Assembly (NCBI GenBank): GCA_017881985.1
Contig: JADGQH010000019.1
Location: 1 to 21,123 of the forward strand
Reading direction: 5' to 3'
DNA: 21,123 nucleotides
Origin: Chloroflexota bacterium
GTDB taxonomy: Bacteria > Chloroflexota > Limnocylindria > Limnocylindrales > CSP1-4
In this document: positions 15,053 to 21,123 of the stretch, in pieces
Numbering within the stretch: position 1 is the first letter of the stretch
How the letters are laid out: each line of letters begins with the position of its first letter
Notes under the pieces: generated by a model
Told to the model about the DNA's origin: nothing
What the model saw: the letters and a program-made list of their open reading frames with translations, nothing else
Databases searched by the model: none
Position numbers and translations under genes: made by a program

Positions 15053-15619
15053 ATGCAAGACTTGGTTTTCAGCCGCACGACACGGAGATCGGAGGGCTTT
15101 CTGGGCGATCCGATCGGTGCCACGACCGAGGAGCGCTTCCTGCGCCTCGCCGGGAGCGAGCTGGACCGCGCCTACCGACTTGCGGGTTTCCTGCTTGGTG
15201 ACGCGCATGAGGCCGAGGACGCGACCCAGGAGGCGCTGATCCGGGCGTGGCGATCGGTCGGCTCGCTCCGGGATCCAGAGGGCTTCCGTCCATGGTTCGA
15301 CCGGATCCTCGTCAACCTCTGCCGCGATCGACTCCGACGGCGGCGTCGGATCCGTTTCATCCCGCTCGATGGGACCGACGCACTCGCGCACACCCGCGAT
15401 CCGTTCGGCGAGATCCTCGATCGGGACGAGGCGCTCGGGTTGCTGGATCTGCTCCAGCCGGACGAGCGGATCGTCGTGGTCCTCCACTACTGGGCGGACC
15501 TCACCCTCCTGGCGATCGCCCAGCGAGTCGGTTGGCCGATCGGGACGGTGAAGTCGCGCCTGCACCGGGCACTCGACACGATGGCGACGTCGTTCGGCGG
15601 GCGAGGAGGACGACGATGA
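15053..15619 (+). CDS. ECF-type RNA polymerase sigma factor (sigma-70 family)
   Basis: A 188-aa extracytoplasmic-function sigma factor. Region sigma2 covers about 30-100, with RLAGFLLGDAHEAEDATQEALIRAWRS (42-68) as the -10 and core-binding helices. A basic linker RLRRRRRIR precedes region sigma4 at about 125-178, with LQPDERIVVVLHYWADLTLLAIAQRVGWPIGTVKSRLHRAL as the -35 recognition helix-turn-helix. There is no sigma3 domain, as usual for ECF factors. I chose the ATG at 15053; the frame is open upstream, but earlier starts add a tail without family similarity. Its stop overlaps the ATG of the following membrane protein (ATGA). This is the standard arrangement for a sigma factor and its membrane regulator. 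Such factors often activate their own promoter, but no promoter is recognisable here. Confidence 0.93.
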   Translation: MQDLVFSRTTRRSEGFLGDPIGATTEERFLRLAGSELDRAYRLAGFLLGDAHEAEDATQEALIRAWRSVGSLRDPEGFRPWFDRILVNLCRDRLRRRRRIRFIPLDGTDALAHTRDPFGEILDRDEALGLLDLLQPDERIVVVLHYWADLTLLAIAQRVGWPIGTVKSRLHRALDTMATSFGGRGGRR

Positions 15620-16953
15620 ACGAGACACCGTCGGGGCCGGGTCGGCCGATCGATCATCATCCGCCGGCAGACCAGGGCCTGCTCGGAGGCGACGGCTCCG
15701 TCGACCGCGAGGAGCTCGATCGCCGACTCCGGCGTGCGTTCTCCGATGCCCGCCCGCCCGGTGCGCCCGAGACGCTTCGGGCCAGTCTCGGGCACCTGCC
15801 CTCGATGGCCGGCCGGCCGCGGCTCATTGCGCGGTGGGAGGCCGCTCGCGGACTGGGGAGTGCGGCCGTCGTGATCATCGCGGTGGCGCTCGTTGGCGCT
15901 GTGGTCGTGAGTCGGCTCCCGGGTCCCGCGGGTTCGACGCCTCCGATCGAGAGCTCTGGCCCGTCCGCGACCGCGTCGGCCGAGACCCCTTCGGCGACGG
16001 GTCTCCTCGGGAGCCCGTTGGCGGTGGTCCCCTGGGTCAACGCGACGCCGCCGCCCCAGCCGGCTAGGCCCACCCCGAGGCCGGTCCCGCCTGGAACGAG
16101 GGTCTGCACGCCTGATGACCTGACCGCGACCGCCGAGTGGCAGGGAGCGACCGGCTCGATGGCCGGCGGCATCCGCGTGACGAACGTCAGCTCGTCCGCG
16201 TGCGTGGTTGATGGGCCTCCGAAGCTTGCTGTGATCAAGGCCGGGACGACGACGATGCCGACGGCGTACTCGGCTTCCCAGGTGCTGCCGGGTGGCACAG
16301 CGTCGCCCGGCCCGGGCCTCCTGGAGCCGGGAGATCAGGGGAGCTGGTGGCTCTTCTGGACGAACTGGTGCGGCCAGGATCTCGTTCCGACCACCCTGGC
16401 CGTCACCCTCCCAGACGGGAGCGGCACGGTCGCCGCGGTCCCGGGATCCTCGCCGCCGGGTGCCGGGATGAGCGGGAGGCCGCGCTGCGACGCGCCGAGC
16501 AGTCCGTCCTCGCTAACGGTCACGGCCTTTGAGTATCAGCCTCCGGAACCTGCGCTTGTCGAGCAGCAGCCGGCATTCACCAAGATCACCGCCCCGCCGA
16601 CGGCGAGCATCGGGCAGGACGTCACGTTCACCGTCGCGCTGACGAACCTCGGCGACAAACCGGCCCTCTTCGATCCTTGCCCGACCTACAGCGAGGACCT
16701 CCTCGTCGCCGGCCTCCGTCTCAAGCCCCCGGCAGACCACGACTATGCCCTGAACTGTTCCGCGATCGAAAGCCCACTTGCGCCCGGAGCGATGATCGTC
16801 CTCGAGATGCGCTACCCGATCCCGGCCACTGTCCCACCCGGCCCCGCCGAGCTCCTGTGGAGCATGGATCCCGGCGGTCCGTTCGACACGGGGGCGTTCG
16901 GGAAGGTCCCGATCGGCATCGTCAGCACCGGGCAGGTCGGTCCATCGAGGTGA
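15616..16953 (+). CDS. Single-pass membrane protein with extracellular DUF4232-like region; candidate anti-sigma regulator
   Basis: A 445-aa protein translationally coupled to the ECF sigma gene (ATGA overlap, GAGGAGG upstream). Residues 1-80 are cytoplasmic, with a helix VDREELDRRLRRAFSDA (29-45) that could contact the sigma factor. No HxxxCxxC zinc anti-sigma motif is present. A transmembrane helix spans about 81-99 (SAAVVIIAVALVGAVVVS). A Pro/Ser/Thr-rich linker runs to about 162. The extracellular part starts CTPDDLTATAEWQGATG with C164 and C196, resembling DUF4232 domains of actinobacterial lipoproteins. A second beta-rich domain (about 310-445, SIGQDVTFTVALTNLGDKPA) looks immunoglobulin-like. 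I infer an anti-sigma or signal-sensing role from gene order and topology only. The DUF4232 match is from memory. Confidence 0.75.
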   Translation: MNETPSGPGRPIDHHPPADQGLLGGDGSVDREELDRRLRRAFSDARPPGAPETLRASLGHLPSMAGRPRLIARWEAARGLGSAAVVIIAVALVGAVVVSRLPGPAGSTPPIESSGPSATASAETPSATGLLGSPLAVVPWVNATPPPQPARPTPRPVPPGTRVCTPDDLTATAEWQGATGSMAGGIRVTNVSSSACVVDGPPKLAVIKAGTTTMPTAYSASQVLPGGTASPGPGLLEPGDQGSWWLFWTNWCGQDLVPTTLAVTLPDGSGTVAAVPGSSPPGAGMSGRPRCDAPSSPSSLTVTAFEYQPPEPALVEQQPAFTKITAPPTASIGQDVTFTVALTNLGDKPALFDPCPTYSEDLLVAGLRLKPPADHDYALNCSAIESPLAPGAMIVLEMRYPIPATVPPGPAELLWSMDPGGPFDTGAFGKVPIGIVSTGQVGPSR

Positions 16954-16981
16954 CCAGTTCTGTCTTCTTGCAGGTGGTCGC

Positions 16982-17029
16982 CCGGCCCCGGGTCCATCCC
17001 CGGGACGCCGGCCCCGGGTCCATCCCCGG
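16982..17029. repeat. Two-copy GC-rich tandem repeat with internal hairpins
   Basis: A 22-base unit beginning CCGGCCCCGGGTCCATCCCC occurs at 16982-17003 and identically at 17008-17029, a 26-base period. Each copy can fold on itself: CCCGGG-TCCATC-CCCGGG in the first, one pair shorter in the second. It sits 29 bases after the DUF4232-like gene and 76 bases before the molybdenum hydroxylase start. It may act as a transcript-end structure without a T-run, or be a replication-slippage duplication. Confidence 0.7.
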
Positions 17030-17104
17030 CCGCGTGCGAGGATAGCCGCGCGGCCTCGAGGGCTATGCTCGCGCCGTGTCCGGTCTGTCCGCCGAGGTTC
17101 GAGC

Positions 17105-19735
17105 ATGACTGATCCCGCCGCCCCTGCCACGCTCGTCGTCAACGGAGCCGTCCGCCCTGTCGCGCAGGGACCCGACCGCTCCCTGTTGTTCGTCCTGCGC
17201 GACGAGCTGGGCCTCACGGGTGCGAAGCCCGGATGCGGCGAGGGCGCATGCGGCGCCTGCACCGTGCTGCTCGACGGCGAGCCGGTCAGGGCGTGCCAGG
17301 TGCACCTGTCCGAGGTCTCCGGGCGGACCGTCAGGACCGTCGAGGGACTCGCCGCCGGCGGGATTCTCCACCCGGTCCAGCAGGCATTCCTCGAGGTCGG
17401 GGCCTTTCAGTGCGGGTACTGCACGGCCGGGATGGTGATGAGCGCGGTCGCGCTCCTCGAGCGCGAATCCGATCCCGACGACGCACAGGTGCGGGATGCG
17501 CTGCATCCCAACGTCTGCCGCTGCTGCACCTACCCTCGGATCCTGCGCGCGGTGCGCCGGGCCGCCCAGCTGGCGGGTCCGACAGCCGGCGACGACACGC
17601 CTGGGACCGGTATTCCGCAGTCGTTGGCCGTCGCCGACGACCGACCGACCGACGAATGGAAGCCTCGCCTGCCGTGGGACATCACGCCGGCCGCCGAGCG
17701 CGACTGGTTCGACGTGCTGCCGCCCGGCCTGGTCGCCGTCCACGAGCCGGCGCCCTTGCACGACGCGTGGACGACGAGCGCCGGCGCGTGGCTGCACGTC
17801 GGCGAAGACAGAGCCGTCACCGCGTTCACCGGCAAGGTCGACGTGGGCCAGGACAATCGGACCGCCTTGTCGATCCTGGTCGCGGACGAGCTGCGCGTGC
17901 CGCTGTCGGCGGTGCGGCTCGTCATGGGCGACACCGACCTCTGCCCGTATGACGAGGGCACGTTCGGCAGCCGGTCGATGCCCGACGCCGGTACGCTCCT
18001 GCGCCGGGCCGCGGCGGGCGCACGCGCCACGCTCGTGCGGCTCGCGGCCAACCGGTTCGGCGTCGATCCCGCCGCGGTCGTCGCGTCGGACGGCGCCGTC
18101 CGCGACCTCGCGAGCGGCCGCAGCATGGCGTACGAGGACCTCGTGCGCGGCCTGCACATGGTGGAGAGGATCGACGCCGTCGACGACGACGCGTCCGGTG
18201 GTGACGGCGAGCGGCTGGCCGGGCGGCCCGCCGGTCGCGTGACCGGACCGGCGATCGTGACCGGCGTGCGCCGGTACCCGTCCGACCTGACCATCGCTGG
18301 GATGCTGCATGGCCGCGTGCTCCGGCCGCCGGTGCCGGGCGCGACGCTCCATCGGGTCGACACGGCGGCAGCGGCTGCGCTGCCGGGTGTGACCGTCGTC
18401 CGCGAGGACGAGTTCGTCGGCGTCGTCGCGCCCAATCCGTTCCTGGCCGGGCGCGCCCTCGGCCTCGTCACGGCCGAGTGGGATCGCCCGGCGCTGCCGT
18501 CCGGTGACGGGCTCGTCGCATGGCTCCGCGAGCACCCGATCGAGCAGGAAGAGGGCTGGGGCGGGCCGTTCCACCGAGAGATCAGCGACGTCGAGGCCGC
18601 GCTGGAGATCGCGCCGACGTACCTGACCGCGACGTACACGACCGCCTACATCGCCCACGTTCCGCTCGAGACGCGGGTCGCCCTCGCCGCGTGGCACGAG
18701 GACGGCCGGCTCACGGTCTGGACCGGCACCCAGGTCCCATTCGGCGTCCGCGCCGAGCTCGCCGAGGAGCTCGGCCTGCCCCAGGAACGCGTGCGGGTCA
18801 TCACCCCCGACACGGGCGGCGGGTTCGGCGGCAAGCACGCGGCCGGTGTCGCAATCGAGGCGGCCCGCCTGGCTCGTGCCGTCGGGCGACCCGTGAAGGT
18901 GCGCTGGACGCGCCCGGAGGAGTTCACCGAGGGCCACCTGCGGCCGGCCGCCGTGATCGACATCCGAAGCGGGGCCGACGGCGAGGGGATCACCGCCTGG
19001 GAGATGCGGAACACGAACTCGGGCATGTTCGGGCTGGTCGGGCCGTACACGGTCCCGAGCCAGCGTCTGGACTTCCAACCGGCCGACTCTCCGCTGCGCC
19101 AGGGCTCGTATCGCGCCCTCGCCGCGACGGCCAACCACTTCGCGCGCGAGTCGCACATGGACGAGCTGGCGACCGCGATGGGCCTCGATCCGCTCGAGCT
19201 GCGGCTCCGGCACCTGGCCGACGAGCGGCTGGCGGACGTCCTTCGCGCCGCTGCCGACCGCATCGGCTGGGGCAAGCCCCGCGAGGTCGGGCGCGGCGTT
19301 GGGATCGCCTGTGGCGTCGAGAAGGGCGCCCGCGTCGCGACGGCAGTGGATGTTCGCGTCGGGGAGGACCGCCGGCTCGTGGTCGAGCGAATCGTGACCG
19401 CCTTCGACTGCGGGGCGATCGTCAACCCGGACGGGCTCGCGAACCAGGTCGAGGGCGCCGTGGTCATGGGGCTCGGCGCCGCGCTGTTCGAGGCGATCCG
19501 CTTCGAGGCAGGAGCCATCGGCAACGCCTCGTTCACCGACTACCGGGTGCCGCGGATCGACGACGTGCCGCCGGTCGAGGTGATCCTCCTCGACCGCCCG
19601 GAGATCGCGCCGGCCGGCGGGGGCGAGACGCCGATCCTCGCGATCGCGCCCGCGATCGCCAACGCGATCTTCGCAGCGACCGGCGTGCGCCTGCGCTCAC
19701 TGCCGCTGGTCCCCGACGGCGTCGTGCCAGGCTGA
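17105..19735 (+). CDS. Fused [2Fe-2S]-molybdopterin oxidoreductase (IorA-IorB type, xanthine oxidase family)
   Basis: An 876-aa molybdenum hydroxylase that oxidises an unknown heterocycle or aldehyde with water-derived oxygen. Residues 1-155 are a complete small subunit: the plant-type cluster ligands C44, C49, C52 and C64 (KPGCGEGACGACT), then the second cluster C103, C106, C138 and C140 (QCGYC and NVCRCCTYPRI). A linker to about 215 joins the large subunit. That part runs in isoquinoline 1-oxidoreductase beta order: TGKVDVGQDNRTALSILVADEL, TFGSRSMPDAG, RVTGPAIVTGVRRYPSD, TGGGFGGKHAAG, and terminal GGGETPILAIAPAIANA with likely catalytic E841. There is no FAD subunit, so electrons probably pass to a cytochrome or quinone. 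No Tat signal is seen. C141 replaces the usual Gly of CRCGTYPRI. The ATG at 17105 has GAGG upstream. No cofactor-insertion (XdhC/CoxF-like) gene is nearby. Confidence 0.93.
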   Translation: MTDPAAPATLVVNGAVRPVAQGPDRSLLFVLRDELGLTGAKPGCGEGACGACTVLLDGEPVRACQVHLSEVSGRTVRTVEGLAAGGILHPVQQAFLEVGAFQCGYCTAGMVMSAVALLERESDPDDAQVRDALHPNVCRCCTYPRILRAVRRAAQLAGPTAGDDTPGTGIPQSLAVADDRPTDEWKPRLPWDITPAAERDWFDVLPPGLVAVHEPAPLHDAWTTSAGAWLHVGEDRAVTAFTGKVDVGQDNRTALSILVADELRVPLSAVRLVMGDTDLCPYDEGTFGSRSMPDAGTLLRRAAAGARATLVRLAANRFGVDPAAVVASDGAVRDLASGRSMAYEDLVRGLHMVERIDAVDDDASGGDGERLAGRPAGRVTGPAIVTGVRRYPSDLTIAGMLHGRVLRPPVPGATLHRVDTAAAAALPGVTVVREDEFVGVVAPNPFLAGRALGLVTAEWDRPALPSGDGLVAWLREHPIEQEEGWGGPFHREISDVEAALEIAPTYLTATYTTAYIAHVPLETRVALAAWHEDGRLTVWTGTQVPFGVRAELAEELGLPQERVRVITPDTGGGFGGKHAAGVAIEAARLARAVGRPVKVRWTRPEEFTEGHLRPAAVIDIRSGADGEGITAWEMRNTNSGMFGLVGPYTVPSQRLDFQPADSPLRQGSYRALAATANHFARESHMDELATAMGLDPLELRLRHLADERLADVLRAAADRIGWGKPREVGRGVGIACGVEKGARVATAVDVRVGEDRRLVVERIVTAFDCGAIVNPDGLANQVEGAVVMGLGAALFEAIRFEAGAIGNASFTDYRVPRIDDVPPVEVILLDRPEIAPAGGGETPILAIAPAIANAIFAATGVRLRSLPLVPDGVVPG

Positions 19736-19924
19736 CGGCCGGGGCGAGCTCGATCACTCCCCGTCGTCGTCTCCTCGGGTGGCAAGAGCGGGTTGGGGGC
19801 TGCGCGCCGCCTCGGCACCGATCAAAGAGGAACGGTGCTGCCAGCTGACGATGAGCTCCGATCGGGTCGTGCGGCGCGCCCCTGCCGTCCGCCCGGGACC
19901 TTCGGCTGCGAGGCGGGCTCCCTG

Positions 19925-20689
19925 TCAGAGGTTCCCCAGGAACTCCCTCACCGCGTCCGCGAAGCCAGCCGGGTCATCGACGTGGGTGATGTGTCCTCCG
20001 TCGAGCACCCTCAGCGACGTGTTCGGCCGCCGCACGGCCATCTCCTCGGTGGCGGTCTGCGTCGTCACTCTGCTGTCGCGCCCGCGAAGCAGCAGGGTCG
20101 GACAACTGGTCGCGAGCCAATCGTTCCAGTAGTCGCCCGCAAGGCACCTCCCCGACTCCACGACGTCCCGGGGGTCGAAGGCCAGACCCCACCCGTCAGC
20201 AGTCTGCCGGAAGGAGTCCTGAAGGTAGGGGAGGAACCGCGGCCCAACCCGCTCGACGAGAGCCTCGCGGGTCGCGAATCGTCCCTCCCATGCGAGCACG
20301 AAGGACAGGTCGTCCCAGACCTCGGCGCCGATGTCCTCGACGATGAGGCCGCGGACCCTTTCGGGGTGTCGAGCGGCGAACTGGTAGGCGTTGACCCCGC
20401 CGAGCGAGTTGCCCAGCAGGACGGCATCGCCCAGGCCAAGGTGGTCGACGAAGGCTTCCAGGTCCGCGATGTAGTCGCCGCGGGTGTATGTCGAAGTGTG
20501 GTCGGAATCCCCGTGGCCACGCTGGTCGAGAGCGACGACCCGCCACTCGGGCGCCAACTCGGCGGCCAACGGCGCGAAGGTCGCCGCCTCCATGAAGTGC
20601 GCGTGCAGCGCGATGAGAACGCGTCCGTCACCACTCGCGTCCCAGTACGACAGCGTCAACCCGTTGTGGTGGAACTCGTGCCGGTCCAT
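19925..20689 (-). CDS. Alpha/beta-hydrolase fold protein
   Basis: A 254-aa cytoplasmic alpha/beta hydrolase of the broad Abhydrolase_1 group. The nucleophile elbow is GNSLGG with S95. The likely acid is D205 in LLRGRDSRV, and the histidine is H233 in DGGHITHVDDP. The VVALDQRGHGDSD segment (51-63) is a family hallmark. The usual oxyanion HG motif after strand three reads LHAHFMEAATF here (H29-A30-H31), an atypical form. A helical cap lies between about 120 and 190. I chose the ATG at 20689 because the family normally starts near MDRHEF-NG. An ATG at 20752 would add 21 residues of poor similarity. An esterase, a lactonase or a haloperoxidase-like role are all possible. It converges with the molybdenum hydroxylase gene 189 bases away. 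Confidence 0.87.
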   Translation of the reverse strand: MDRHEFHHNGLTLSYWDASGDGRVLIALHAHFMEAATFAPLAAELAPEWRVVALDQRGHGDSDHTSTYTRGDYIADLEAFVDHLGLGDAVLLGNSLGGVNAYQFAARHPERVRGLIVEDIGAEVWDDLSFVLAWEGRFATREALVERVGPRFLPYLQDSFRQTADGWGLAFDPRDVVESGRCLAGDYWNDWLATSCPTLLLRGRDSRVTTQTATEEMAVRRPNTSLRVLDGGHITHVDDPAGFADAVREFLGNL

Positions 20690-20841
20690 GGAGCCGTCGT
20701 CAGAGATCAGCAGGGACGGGATGCCCCAGATCACGGCCATCGCGGCGAACAAGGGCGATCGATCGGCGGCTCACGTACGCCGACCGGCGGCGGGGGCGCT
20801 GCGGCTCATACGCGAGACTGTCGGGGCGGGCAGGATCGGTG

Positions 20842-21123
20842 TCAGTCGAGCCACCGGCCGTCGCGCATGATCGTGGCGCCCGGGCGCTCGCCATACCCGC
20901 GGTACGCCTGGACGCGGCGGGGGGAGAGGACGAAGTAGTCCCACGCGCCTGGCTCGTCGGCCGGGTCCCAGCCCATCGCGCCCGTGAAGGTGGCACCGAG
21001 CTCGCCCGACGTGGTGCCGGCGGGCCGGCGCTCTGTCACTGCCACATCGAGGAGGACCGCGTCGGCCGGGACGCCCAGCGCGAGCCGCGCGCTGCCTGTG
21101 GCTGTGAGATTCCGCGCGGTCAG
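20842..21123 (-). CDS. Pyridoxamine 5'-phosphate oxidase-like flavin/F420-binding protein, C-terminal part (5' end outside window)
   Basis: The frame is open from the stop at 20842 to the window edge, giving the last 93 residues of a longer protein. The visible part begins LTARNLTATGSARLALG, continues DAVLLDVAV, and ends WDYFVLSPRRVQAYRGYGE and TIMRDGRWLD. The order GxARLALG strand, a D-x-V strand, then a Y-F-x-L-x-P-x-R-V-x-A strand and a short MRDGRW(L) tail is typical of the split-barrel pyridoxamine 5'-phosphate oxidase family, F420- or FMN-dependent branch. A GTG at 21045 could be mistaken for the start, but the family-like sequence continues upstream of it. The cofactor and substrate cannot be told because the N-terminal half is missing. 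It lies upstream of the alpha/beta hydrolase on the same strand with a gap of about 150 bases. Confidence 0.7.
   Translation of the reverse strand: MTARNLTATGSARLALGVPADAVLLDVAVTERRPAGTTSGELGATFTGAMGWDPADEPGAWDYFVLSPRRVQAYRGYGERPGATIMRDGRWLD

Noticed and set aside
17063..19213. Very long open frame on the minus strand, opposite the molybdenum hydroxylase
   Set aside because: The plus strand carries clear family motifs and cluster ligands throughout. The minus-strand translation is Arg/Gly/His-rich with no motif, as expected for the complement of a high-GC gene.
18520..19848. Plus-strand open frame overlapping the 3' half of the molybdenum hydroxylase in another frame
   Set aside because: Its product is almost only Arg, Gly, Ala, Pro and Asp, a typical out-of-frame reading of GC-rich codons.
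20842..21045. Reading the last minus-strand gene as a complete 67-aa protein from the GTG at 21045
   Set aside because: The same frame stays open to the window edge and the upstream residues (GSARLALG and a DAVLLDV strand) fit the pyridoxamine-phosphate-oxidase-like family, so the gene is cut by the window.

Overview
The window is uniformly high-GC, protein-dense bacterial chromosome. It shows no tRNA, rRNA, CRISPR array or phage module. The organism is probably a soil or freshwater member of the Chloroflexota (Limnocylindria-like) or, less likely, an Actinomycetota. The hints are GC-rich codon use, lipoproteins with Ala/Ser/Pro/Thr-rich linkers, a MalT-like LuxR regulator, an IorA-IorB type molybdenum hydroxylase and a DUF4232-like protein paired with an ECF sigma factor. 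This placement is inference from general familiarity, not from a marker gene.

Layout. 1-2646 (minus): transaldolase (tal) and a PHP-type metal-dependent hydrolase-like protein. 2647-3037: no intact gene, but a decayed C-terminal tail of an integrase-core transposase. 3038-3610 (plus): a RimJ/RimL-type GNAT acetyltransferase. 3659-4657 (minus): a 100-aa ferritin-like protein and a DoxX-family membrane protein, separated by a region with a dyad and a direct repeat. 4658-5134: no recognisable gene. 5135-8279 (plus): a subtilisin-like lipoprotein protease followed after 13 bases by a prolipoprotein diacylglyceryl transferase (lgt). 8709-9968 (plus): a beta-lactamase-fold serine hydrolase lipoprotein. 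It converges with a 901-aa MalT-like LuxR regulator at 10184-12889 (minus).

13081-14183 (plus) is a translationally coupled pair: an 81-aa protein and a CPBP intramembrane protease. A strong hairpin separates it from a convergent pair of small unknown genes (14264-14812, minus). 15053-16953 (plus) is an ECF sigma factor whose stop overlaps the start of a single-pass membrane protein with an extracellular DUF4232-like region, probably its regulator. 17105-19735 (plus) encodes one polypeptide that joins the [2Fe-2S] and molybdopterin subunits of an isoquinoline 1-oxidoreductase-type enzyme. The window ends with an alpha/beta hydrolase and the C-terminal part of a pyridoxamine-phosphate-oxidase-like protein (both minus).

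A recurring theme is the cell envelope: two lipoproteins, lgt, an intramembrane protease, an ECF sigma/membrane-protein pair and a DoxX protein. No single large system joins all the genes. The most notable items are the fused molybdenum hydroxylase, the lipoprotein-protease/lgt pair, the encapsulin-cargo-like ferritin without an encapsulin here, and the coupled small gene/CPBP protease.
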